From: Ignavibacterium sp.
Lineage (GTDB): Bacteria > Bacteroidota > Ignavibacteria > Ignavibacteriales > Ignavibacteriaceae
Length of the DNA: 64,000 nucleotides
Direction of reading: 5' to 3'
Assembly: GCF_025998815.1 (NCBI RefSeq)
Contig: NZ_AP026678.1
Span: forward strand, 2,976,001-3,040,000
Positions within the stretch are counted from its first letter, which is position 1; every line of letters starts with the position of its first letter. Positions 43,954 to 51,784 of this stretch are shown piece by piece. A model generated the notes under the pieces. The model searched no databases. It worked only from the letters and a program-made list of their open reading frames with translations, and had not been told where the DNA came from. A program made the position numbers and the translations under genes.

Positions 43954-45289
43954 CGAAAAAAGAGTTCGGCTACTTCAAAAAGGAAATGAAACTCCCGGTC
44001 CGATTGTTTATTGGATGAGCAGAGATCAGCGAGTTCACGATAACTGGGCTTTAATATTTTCTCAGCAACTCGCATTAGAGAGACAAAAACCACTCCTAGT
44101 TTTATTTAATCTCGTTCCGAATTTTCTGGAAGCAACAATCAGACAGTATGGTTTTATGCTGAAAGGAATTGAGCAATTAGAAGTGGAACTAAAGAAGTAC
44201 AAAATTCCTTTCGTCCTTTCACTCGGAAATCCTGAAAAAGAAATTCCTGATTTTCTGAAAAGGATAAATGCAGCAATTCTGGTTAGTGACTTTGACCCTC
44301 TAAGGATCAAAAGAATCTGGAAACGGGATGTTGCTAAAAAAATTTCCATACCTTTTTATGAAGTTGATGCTCATAATATCGTTCCTTGTCTTTATGTTTC
44401 GAATAAAGTTGAGTTTGGTGCTTACACAATTAGACCGAAAATTCACAAAGCACTTCCGGAATTTCTTGATGAATTTCCCAAGCTGAAGGTTATGAAAAAT
44501 CACGAATTAAATTATGAATCTATTGATTGGTCTAAAGCAGAGAAATCTCTGAATATAAATCTTGATGTAAAAGAAATTGACTGGCTAATACCGGGAGAAG
44601 CAAATGCTCAGAAAGTATTGAAAGATTTTCTGGAAAACATATTCGATAATTATGCAGAAGATAGAAACGATCCAAATAAAAATGCTTTATCTAATCTTTC
44701 ACCATACTTGCATTTTGGACAAATCTCAGCACAAAGAATTGCGCTAACAGTAGAACAATTTTATGGAAATCATCCTTCTGCACAATCCTTTCTTGAAGAA
44801 CTAATTGTAAGAAGAGAATTATCTGATAATTTTTGTTACTTCAATCCAAAATACGATTCATTTGATGGATTTCCCGATTGGGCAAAGAACACACTTAATG
44901 AGCACAGAAAAGATAAAAGAGAATTTGTTTATTCGCTTGAAGATTTTGAGCAAGCAAAAACTCACGAAGATTTATGGAATGCTGCTCAACTTGAAATGGT
45001 AAAAACCGGAAAGATGCACGGTTATATGAGAATGTACTGGGCAAAAAAAATTCTTGAATGGAGTAAATCACCAGAGGATGCATTAAAGATTGCAATTTAT
45101 CTTAATGATAAATATGAGCTTGATGGCAGAGATCCGAATGGCTATGTTGGTTGTGCCTGGTCAGTTGGTGGAGTTCATGATCGTGCTTGGACAGAAAGAC
45201 CAGTTTTTGGTAAAATCAGATATATGAATCTAAACGGTGCAAAAAGGAAATTTGATGTTGATTCGTATATAAAAAAATTTATCAGCTAA
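43946..45289 (+). CDS. Class II cyclobutane-pyrimidine-dimer photolyase
   Basis: A 447-aa DNA photolyase. The start GPIVYWMSRDQRVHDNWAL and the C-terminal motifs GKMHGYMRMYWAKKILEWS, LNDKYELDGRDPNGYVG and VGGVHDRAWTERPVFGKIRYM are diagnostic of class II. The class uses FADH- and blue light to split cyclobutane dimers. Overlap with the upstream photolyase-like gene indicates one transcript encoding two light-driven repair activities. The short promoter-containing gap before the pair holds no obvious operator. Confidence 0.95.
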   Translation: MVNEKRVRLLQKGNETPGPIVYWMSRDQRVHDNWALIFSQQLALERQKPLLVLFNLVPNFLEATIRQYGFMLKGIEQLEVELKKYKIPFVLSLGNPEKEIPDFLKRINAAILVSDFDPLRIKRIWKRDVAKKISIPFYEVDAHNIVPCLYVSNKVEFGAYTIRPKIHKALPEFLDEFPKLKVMKNHELNYESIDWSKAEKSLNINLDVKEIDWLIPGEANAQKVLKDFLENIFDNYAEDRNDPNKNALSNLSPYLHFGQISAQRIALTVEQFYGNHPSAQSFLEELIVRRELSDNFCYFNPKYDSFDGFPDWAKNTLNEHRKDKREFVYSLEDFEQAKTHEDLWNAAQLEMVKTGKMHGYMRMYWAKKILEWSKSPEDALKIAIYLNDKYELDGRDPNGYVGCAWSVGGVHDRAWTERPVFGKIRYMNLNGAKRKFDVDSYIKKFIS

Positions 45290-45379
45290 ACAGGTTATTT
45301 TTTCAAATTTATTCTCAATTTGGGGCAAATAAATATTCCACAGCTTTAATTTTCTTCAATAATCGAATTTTTAACTCGG

Positions 45380-45385
45380 TATAAT
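45380..45385 (+). promoter_or_regulatory. Possible -10 box upstream of the membrane sensor kinase
   Basis: TATAAT lies 57 bases before the kinase start. No convincing -35 sequence is found at the right distance, so this is weak. The 152-base gap otherwise shows a GGGGAT ribosome site five bases before the ATG and nothing else recognisable. Confidence 0.3.
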
Positions 45386-45441
45386 CTTTGGGAAATAAAA
45401 TTAACCTAAAATAAAAGGAGTTTTGGTTTCCCGGGGATATT

Positions 45442-47388
45442 ATGAAAAATTACTCACAAAAACTGCAGTTAAAACTCACCATTGAATTTGCAATCTTTTT
45501 CATAATCGTATCAGCCGTAATTTATGTTTTTACTACCGATAAATTTGAAACCGACCTCAAAGAAAAGTTTGAATATAAAGCTTCTATTTTCGCAAACTAC
45601 TTAGAACAAAATCCTCAATTCTTTTGGACTGACTCAATTGATAATAAAGAACTTTTACAAAGATTAGCCGAGCTCAATAATGCTGAGTACCTTGTAATTG
45701 AAAACAGTCGAGGAAAACTTATTGATGCAATAAATCTTGATGTGGCAGAAAAATATCTTTACATAAGATCAGATGTAGAAGGTGGAATCTCTGCAGATAA
45801 ACAGATTTATAGAATTGCTAAACAACTCTATCCGACAAAAATTCTTGCTGGTAAATTTTATGCAGGGTTTAAGGCATCAGAACAGATATCGAAGTTAGAA
45901 AGAATAAAACTTTTAACTGCACTTTTCAGCTTAACCGTTTTGCTGACTGGAATAATAATTACTTATATCCTCAGTTTACTTTCATTCAGACCAATTCTTG
46001 CAATTATTGAAGCTTTAGACCGAACTATAAAGGGTAACTATACGGTAAAAATTAAGTATGAAGGTAAGAATGAATTAGGATTGCTTGTTGACAAAATAAA
46101 TGATGTTCTTGATGAGTTACAGAAAAAAGCTGAGAACAATGAAAAACTTGATCAGAAAATAACTGATGTTCTTCGGGAAAGATTATCTGAAGTTGGAGCG
46201 GAAATTTCCGAACAGGAATATGCAAAACGAATATTGAAGAAGAGTGAAGAGCAATTCAAACTTCTTTTTGAAAATGCACCAATTGGAATGGTTATCATAT
46301 CGTCTGAAGGAAGAATAATGAGCATTAATAAATCCTTCTGTGATACTCTGGATTATGATAACGAAGAATTGCTTGGTGTGCCAATCAAATACCTTTTTGA
46401 AAAAGATGAAATTCCATTTTACATAATAAAGAATAGTAAGAATGAAAGTGTAATCAGAATTTCTGATATCAATTCTGAAAAGAAATTGATTAAAAAAGAT
46501 GGTAAAGAAATAAATGTAATAGTGAAATCCGTTGGTGTAGAAGATGAGAATGGTGATATTGACCATTATATAATGCAGTTGCTTGATATAACTGCAATTA
46601 AACGTGCTCAGCAGGAATTGATTAAAGCTCTCGAAAGAGCAGAGCAGTCTGATAAACTCAAAACTGCTTTTCTTGCTCAGATGTCACACGAAATCAGAAC
46701 ACCATTAAATGTAATCTTAACTTCAATTCCACTGTTTGAAGATTTAATTCCCGAGGGTGACGATGAAATGAAAGTAATCCTTGACTCAGTTAAAAGTGCC
46801 GGCAAGAGATTACATAGAACTATTGATATGATTTTGAATATGTCTTCTGTCCAAAGTGGTAATTATAAACCTCATTACGAAAGTTTCAGTTTATCTGATG
46901 ATCTGAAGAAATTAACAGAAGAGTTCCGTTCATTAAGTGAAGACAAAGGACTTACACTTAACTTCACAAATCTTGCAGGTAGTACTTTTATTACTGCTGA
47001 CAGATATACAGTAAATCAGATTTTCCAGAATCTTATTGGTAATGCAATCAAATACACACAAAAAGGATTTATTGATGTAATATTAAGAGAGCAGCCAAAT
47101 AAAAAACTTAAAGTTGAAGTACGTGATACCGGAATCGGAATGAGTAAGGAATATCTCCAAAATATTTTCACTCCATTTTCTCAGGAGCATTCCGGCCATA
47201 AGAGAGAATATGAAGGCAATGGACTTGGTTTGGCTTTAGTTAAAAAATATGCAGAAATAAATCATGCGGAAATTCATGTTGAAAGTGAAAAGGGTAAAGG
47301 TTCTGTATTTTCTGTTGTATTCGATAGAGAAATTGATTTATCAGTCCTGAAAAATCTAGATAATACAAAAGAGGTTGAAAAGAAATAG
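45442..47388 (+). CDS. Membrane sensor histidine kinase with HAMP and PAS domains
   Basis: A 648-aa kinase. TM1 is about residues 12-30 and TM2 about 160-180, enclosing a periplasmic sensor of about 125 residues of unknown ligand. Then come HAMP (about 182-235), a coiled coil, PAS (about 257-385; LLFENAPIGMVIISSEGRIM), DHp with intact H-box LAQMSHEIRTPLNVILTS, and HATPase with NLIGNAIKYTQKG, DTGIGMSKE and GNGLGLALVKKYA. No receiver domain or separate response regulator is adjacent, so it is an orphan kinase. Confidence 0.92.
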   Translation: MKNYSQKLQLKLTIEFAIFFIIVSAVIYVFTTDKFETDLKEKFEYKASIFANYLEQNPQFFWTDSIDNKELLQRLAELNNAEYLVIENSRGKLIDAINLDVAEKYLYIRSDVEGGISADKQIYRIAKQLYPTKILAGKFYAGFKASEQISKLERIKLLTALFSLTVLLTGIIITYILSLLSFRPILAIIEALDRTIKGNYTVKIKYEGKNELGLLVDKINDVLDELQKKAENNEKLDQKITDVLRERLSEVGAEISEQEYAKRILKKSEEQFKLLFENAPIGMVIISSEGRIMSINKSFCDTLDYDNEELLGVPIKYLFEKDEIPFYIIKNSKNESVIRISDINSEKKLIKKDGKEINVIVKSVGVEDENGDIDHYIMQLLDITAIKRAQQELIKALERAEQSDKLKTAFLAQMSHEIRTPLNVILTSIPLFEDLIPEGDDEMKVILDSVKSAGKRLHRTIDMILNMSSVQSGNYKPHYESFSLSDDLKKLTEEFRSLSEDKGLTLNFTNLAGSTFITADRYTVNQIFQNLIGNAIKYTQKGFIDVILREQPNKKLKVEVRDTGIGMSKEYLQNIFTPFSQEHSGHKREYEGNGLGLALVKKYAEINHAEIHVESEKGKGSVFSVVFDREIDLSVLKNLDNTKEVEKK

Positions 47389-47472
47389 ATTTCAAATCTC
47401 ACATCTGATTATCCTATCTTCATTATATTTGCACACCTGAATTATCCGATAAATTAACCATAAGGTTTTATA

Positions 47473-48873
47473 ATGTTTAAAGTCGTTTTGATAAAAGGCG
47501 ATGGCATTGGACCAGAAATAGCGGATGCTGTTGTCAGAATTTTTGATGCTGCTAAAGTTCCAATAACCTGGATTGAAAAACAGGCGGGATTAAATGTAAT
47601 TGAAAAACATCCAACAGGAATTCCCGAAGATACATTAGAAGCTATTCAGACATATAAAGTTGCGCTTAAAGGACCAACTACCACTCCGGTTGGAACAGGG
47701 CATAAATCTGTAAATGTAACTTTGCGAAAATCACTTGAGTTGTATGCTAATGTTCGTCCTGCAAAGTCATTACCTGGTGTAAGAACAAGATTTGATAATG
47801 TGGATTTAATAATTGTTCGTGAGAATATTGAGGACACTTACGGTGGCATTGAACACCATCAAACAGCAGATGTTGCACAAGGATTAAAATTAATTACTCG
47901 TCCGGGTTCAATCAGAATCGCAAAATATGCTTTTGAAATGGCAAGACTTTATGGAAGAAAAAAGGTTATGGCAGTTCATAAAGCAAATATTCATAAGCTG
48001 ACAGATGGTCTTTTTCTCAAATGTTTTTATGAAGTTGCAAAAGATTATCCGGAAATTCAATCAAGCGATTTAATTGTTGATAATACCTGTATGCAGCTCG
48101 TAACAAATCCTGAAAGATTTGATGTTTTGGTTCTTCCGAATTTGTATGGCGATATTGTCAGCGACCTTTCGGCAGGATTAGTAGGCGGATTGGGAGTAGC
48201 TCCCGGTGGAAATATTGGTGATGATGTTGCAATATTTGAATCAGTGCATGGTTCTGCACCTGATATTGCAAGACAAGGAATTGCTAATCCAACTGCGCTT
48301 TTGTTATCTTCATTTCAAATGTTGCAGCATATTGGTCTTCATCTGACAAAAGCAAGAATTGAAAAAGCACTTATTGAAACTCTGAAAGATGGAATTAAAA
48401 CAAGAGACCTTGGTGGTAAAGCCGGTACGGTTGAATTTGCTAATGCAATCATCTCTCATTTAGAAGAGCCGGCTAAAGATGAGTTCAAAGAACCTTCTCC
48501 ACTAAGAATTTTGAGTGAACTTCTCCCAACTCATAAAGAAGTTACCGAGGATTGTCACGGAGTTGATATATTCGTAGAAAATCCTGGTGGAATTCCAAAA
48601 ATGCCAGAGCAAGTAGGTAAGCTTAAACTTAAGATGATTTCTAATCGAGGTACAAAGGTCTATCCCGGACCATTGCCCAAAATCTGGCTTGTGGATCATC
48701 ATCGATGCCGATATGTAGCCAGAGATGAAAATGATAACTTAATTAATATCGGTGATGAAGAAATTTTTAACCTAATCAAAGAAGTTTCTGCTTATGGAAT
48801 CAAATGGATGCATATCGAAAAACTTCAGTTATTTGATGGCGAATTAGGATATTCGAAAGCTCAGGGAGAGTAG
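47473..48873 (+). CDS. icd: Isocitrate dehydrogenase, long form with C-terminal extension
   Basis: A 466-aa enzyme of the isocitrate/isopropylmalate dehydrogenase family, converting isocitrate to 2-oxoglutarate. Substrate motifs are present: GTGHKSVNVTLRKSLELYANVRP, IVRENIEDTYGGIEH and the metal Asp in LPNLYGDIVSDLSAGLVGG. After HGSAP the coenzyme site reads Asp264-Ile265, the pair usual for NAD+; NADP+ enzymes have Lys-Tyr there. Residues about 340-466 form an extra domain like that in the Thermus/Rickettsia type. It is preceded by TATATTTG at 47424, a Bacteroidota-type -10 box. The gene stands alone. Confidence 0.93.
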   Translation: MFKVVLIKGDGIGPEIADAVVRIFDAAKVPITWIEKQAGLNVIEKHPTGIPEDTLEAIQTYKVALKGPTTTPVGTGHKSVNVTLRKSLELYANVRPAKSLPGVRTRFDNVDLIIVRENIEDTYGGIEHHQTADVAQGLKLITRPGSIRIAKYAFEMARLYGRKKVMAVHKANIHKLTDGLFLKCFYEVAKDYPEIQSSDLIVDNTCMQLVTNPERFDVLVLPNLYGDIVSDLSAGLVGGLGVAPGGNIGDDVAIFESVHGSAPDIARQGIANPTALLLSSFQMLQHIGLHLTKARIEKALIETLKDGIKTRDLGGKAGTVEFANAIISHLEEPAKDEFKEPSPLRILSELLPTHKEVTEDCHGVDIFVENPGGIPKMPEQVGKLKLKMISNRGTKVYPGPLPKIWLVDHHRCRYVARDENDNLINIGDEEIFNLIKEVSAYGIKWMHIEKLQLFDGELGYSKAQGE

Positions 48874-48951
48874 ATCTAATTTATTCTTCATTCGTAAAAT
48901 TGAATATTTTAATTCTGATTATTTATCGTTTCTAAAAAATTAGATGAGCAT

Positions 48952-49842
48952 ATGAATAGTTACAAAGTTCTACTTTTTTATAAATATGTAGAAGTACCCA
49001 ACCCGGAAAGGTTAGTTGAAGAACATTTGAATTGGTGTTTACAGAATGATATTCTTGGAAGAGTTTTCTTTGCAAAAGAAGGAGTTAATGGGACAGTCTC
49101 CGGAACACTGGAAAATATAGAAAAATATAAAAAACATCTGACAAGCTATCCCGAATTTTCTGATATCTGGTTTAAAGAAGATGATTCGGATTCACACGCC
49201 TTCAAAAAAATACATGTTAGATTGAAAAAAGAAATTGTTCACGGTGATTTGGAGGATGTTAAGCTCGAGCATGGTGGTAAAAAACTCTCTCCGGAAGAGC
49301 TTTTAAAATTTTATGAGGAAGGAAAAGAGTTTGTGATTATTGATGCGAGAAACTGGTATGAAAGTATGATTGGAAGATTTAAGAATGCAATCACACCTCC
49401 TCTCAAAAATTTTCGTGAATGGAAAAAATATGTTGATGAAGAACTTATCAAATTCAAAGATAAGCCGGTGGTAACTTATTGCACTGGCGGAATAAGATGT
49501 GAAAAAGCTTCAGCTTATCTTGTCGAAAAAGGATTTAAGGAGGTCTATCAGATAAATGGAGGAATATTCAACTTTATAAAAAAATATCCTGATACTTATT
49601 GGGAAGGCGGAATGTTTGTCTTTGATGAGAGAAGAGTTGTCTTACCAAATTCAAAACCGGAATTGAAGCATATAGCAAAATGTTATTTCTGTGGCGAACC
49701 CACTTCTTACTACATCAATTGCCATAATGTTGATTGCGATAGAATTATTGTATGCTGTCACGAATGTAAAGTTAAAAATGAATATTGCTGTTCAGATGAG
49801 TGCAGGAAGAGTCCGAACAAAAGGAAAACATATCACGGATAA
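48952..49842 (+). CDS. trhO: tRNA uridine(34) hydroxylase TrhO
   Basis: A 296-aa protein of the YceA/TrhO family, which hydroxylates U34 of tRNA on the way to 5-methoxyuridine or its carboxymethoxy derivative. An N-terminal acylphosphatase-like domain (KEGVNGTVSG) precedes a rhodanese domain with VVTYCTGGIRCEKASAYL, where the catalytic Cys is intact. The C-terminus is Cys-rich (AKCYFCGEP, NCHNVDCDR, CCHECKVKNEYCCSDEC), a probable zinc site. It converges on the methyltransferase gene with a six-base gap and no terminator. Confidence 0.94.
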   Translation: MNSYKVLLFYKYVEVPNPERLVEEHLNWCLQNDILGRVFFAKEGVNGTVSGTLENIEKYKKHLTSYPEFSDIWFKEDDSDSHAFKKIHVRLKKEIVHGDLEDVKLEHGGKKLSPEELLKFYEEGKEFVIIDARNWYESMIGRFKNAITPPLKNFREWKKYVDEELIKFKDKPVVTYCTGGIRCEKASAYLVEKGFKEVYQINGGIFNFIKKYPDTYWEGGMFVFDERRVVLPNSKPELKHIAKCYFCGEPTSYYINCHNVDCDRIIVCCHECKVKNEYCCSDECRKSPNKRKTYHG

Positions 49843-49848
49843 TCTTAT

Positions 49849-50403
49849 TTACTTGATAGCTCGTAGTTTAAAGTAAACTTCCTCTGGCGAGAAAATTCCG
49901 GCAAAGAACCTTTCATAGATAACGGGCTCGATATTAACAATAAAATCCATCCATTTCAGAATGGGGAAATGAGAAGTAATAAATCTTTTCTCCAAAACTT
50001 CAAACTGAGCTCCGGTTTCATAGTTAGTTCTATGATCCAATTTCCATTTTTCATAAAACTTTAGCTTTTTATTTCCAATGTACTCGTAATTGTCAAATGT
50101 TCGGATAGAAAAAGGAATTTTATGATCAGGATCGCCGAAATACTTAGTATTCAGGAAAAATGGAGCATAAACGATTAAAATTCCGTTTGGCTTCAGGATT
50201 CTGTAAAGCTCGGTGATAGTTTTATTAAAATTATTTATATGTTCCAGAATGTGAGAAGCGAATATTTCATCGAATGTATTATCTTCAAAAGGGTAAGGGA
50301 AAGAATTCAGATCATGAATCTGGTTTCCGCCATAATCTACGATATCCAGATTTATATATCCTTCCTTTAAGTCTTTTCCACAACCGAGATTAAGTTTTTT
50401 CAT
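49849..50403 (-). CDS. Class I SAM-dependent methyltransferase
   Basis: A 184-aa methyltransferase (type 11-like). Motif I is KLNLGCGKDLKEGYINLDI, the post-motif acidic residue follows in the LDI strand, and DEIFASHILEH and ELYRILKPNGILIVYAPFF form motifs II-III. The substrate cannot be deduced. It starts one base after the miaE stop overlap (shared base 50403), so it is translated with miaE; a tRNA or lipid substrate is possible but unsupported. Confidence 0.85.
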   Translation of the reverse strand: MKKLNLGCGKDLKEGYINLDIVDYGGNQIHDLNSFPYPFEDNTFDEIFASHILEHINNFNKTITELYRILKPNGILIVYAPFFLNTKYFGDPDHKIPFSIRTFDNYEYIGNKKLKFYEKWKLDHRTNYETGAQFEVLEKRFITSHFPILKWMDFIVNIEPVIYERFFAGIFSPEEVYFKLRAIK

Positions 50404-50978
50404 TATCCATGCATCAAGGGTTTGTTGGGTAAATTTTTTACAATTTCAGCTTCAATTTGGGTCAGTTCATCCAATCTTTTTCTGACCAATTCCTCATCAA
50501 AATAAAGTTTAGCAAGTTTTATAAAAGTAACATAGTGACCGGCTTCGGAATCCGACAATTCTTTGTAAAATTTCCTCAGGTCTTCATTCTCTATATTTTC
50601 GGCAAGAATTTGTAACCTTTCGCAAGAACGTGCTTCAATAATGCCCGCAGTCAGTAGTCTGTCAAGCATTCTCATTGGCTCATTTTTATTTACAAATGAT
50701 AACAAACTTTTGGCATATTCATCACCTTCATCTCTTCCCAAAGTCAAATTCATTTTGTCCAAAAGTTTAATCACCGAACGATAATGACCAATTTCTTCTT
50801 CAACCAGGTCAGACATAATGAGAGAAATTTCTTTTTTATCAAAATAAGTCGAAAGCAGACTCATACCTGTACCAGCTGCCTTCTTTTCACAATGAGCATG
50901 ATCCATTATAATAGAAGGTAGATTTTCCAATGCAAATTTAATCCACTCAGGCTTAGTTTTATTTTTCAGGCAAAGCAT
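50403..50978 (-). CDS. miaE: tRNA 2-methylthio-N6-isopentenyl adenosine-37 hydroxylase
   Basis: A 191-aa non-haem di-iron hydroxylase of the ferritin-like fold. The di-iron ligands appear as IMDHAHCEKKAAG, DLVEEEIGHYRSV, IIEARSCERLQ and LSDSEAGHYVTF (E, E-x-x-H, E, E-x-x-H). It hydroxylates the isopentenyl side chain at A37 using O2. The ATG at 50978 is preferred over an upstream TTG at 50984. TAAATTTG (50989-50982, minus strand) lies just four bases before this ATG, so the transcript may be almost leaderless. An oxygen-using enzyme beside an otherwise anaerobic-looking gene set suggests facultative life. Confidence 0.92.
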   Translation of the reverse strand: MLCLKNKTKPEWIKFALENLPSIIMDHAHCEKKAAGTGMSLLSTYFDKKEISLIMSDLVEEEIGHYRSVIKLLDKMNLTLGRDEGDEYAKSLLSFVNKNEPMRMLDRLLTAGIIEARSCERLQILAENIENEDLRKFYKELSDSEAGHYVTFIKLAKLYFDEELVRKRLDELTQIEAEIVKNLPNKPLMHG

Positions 50979-51011
50979 ATACAAATTTAGTAAAGAAAAC
51001 TAAATGGGCAT

Positions 51012-51039
51012 AAAAAAACCCGACTTTTTGAGTCGGGTT
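51012..51039 (-). terminator. Rho-independent terminator after the RlpA-like gene
   Basis: On the minus strand, AACCCGACT pairs with AGTCGGGTT around a five-base loop, followed by TTTTTTT. It lies 36 bases beyond the RlpA-like stop codon. Confidence 0.93.
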
Positions 51040-51074
51040 AACCTGCCAGGTGCAGTTTTAATAGAAACAATATT

Positions 51075-51563
51075 TTAATTGGCTACCATTTCGTCCAAAC
51101 CGTTAATTTTCAGCTCCTCAACCTTAAGTCTGGCAACTCCCTTTCTCATCAATCCCAATTCGTGGGCAGCAGCTTTAGAGAGGTCCAAATCCCTGCCTTC
51201 GATATAGGGACCTCTGTCGTTAATTCTAACGACGATTGATTTACCGTTTTTAGGATTGGTGATTCTTAACAAAGTTCCAAACCTAAGACTTTTATGAGCT
51301 GCGGTATAGGACATTTGGTCGAATTTTTCACCATTTGCGGTCTTCCTGCCATGGAAACCTGGTCCATACCAGGAAGCTTTCATTGTTCCGAGGTCAACAT
51401 AATCCACTAAGCTCGGATCAAAGTTTGGTAGTTTTGTTTCTAATGAGATCTCGTTGGCATCCGTGGTTGGCAATGTCGGTGTATCATCGTCGTTAATTAC
51501 AAATGTAAAACCAACCAACGCAATAAATACCAGAAATAATAATGCTTTTACTATCGATCTCAA
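51075..51563 (-). CDS. rlpA: RlpA-like double-psi beta-barrel lytic transglycosylase
   Basis: About 162 aa, with an N-terminal membrane anchor (IVKALLFLVFIALVGFTFV) and one RlpA domain: KASWYGPGFHGRKTANGEKF, YTAAHKSLRFGTLLRI, VVRINDRGPYIEGRDLDLS, with the catalytic Asp in DRGP. A SPOR domain is absent, so septal peptidoglycan targeting is not implied. The TTG at 51563 has GAGGT five bases upstream; a GTG at 51575 is an alternative start without such a site. It probably cleaves naked glycan strands of peptidoglycan. Confidence 0.88.
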   Translation of the reverse strand: MRSIVKALLFLVFIALVGFTFVINDDDTPTLPTTDANEISLETKLPNFDPSLVDYVDLGTMKASWYGPGFHGRKTANGEKFDQMSYTAAHKSLRFGTLLRITNPKNGKSIVVRINDRGPYIEGRDLDLSKAAAHELGLMRKGVARLKVEELKINGLDEMVAN

Positions 51564-51600
51564 TAAGTACCTCACTATTTGTTTAACATAACTTACAGTA

Positions 51601-51631
51601 CAAATTTAACCCGACATTTATGACTGAACAA
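51601..51631 (-). promoter_or_regulatory. Candidate promoter of the RlpA-like gene
   Basis: Read on the minus strand, TTG (51631-51629) and TAAATTTG (51608-51601) are separated by 20 bases. That is the same spacing seen between TTG and TATATTTG at the lexA promoter, and fits the Bacteroidota-type TAnnTTTG consensus. Confidence 0.45.
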
Positions 51632-51784
51632 TTTACTTATGCCGCAGAAAATCTATATCACAACCAGTTAAATATTCGACTTTAATGGTTTATAGGTTGA
51701 AATCTTCTTATTAAAAGTAGTTTTAAGACTGTTGGGCACTTTTACTTTGTATATTTGTATAAGCTTAAAAAATCCGGAGCGTAT

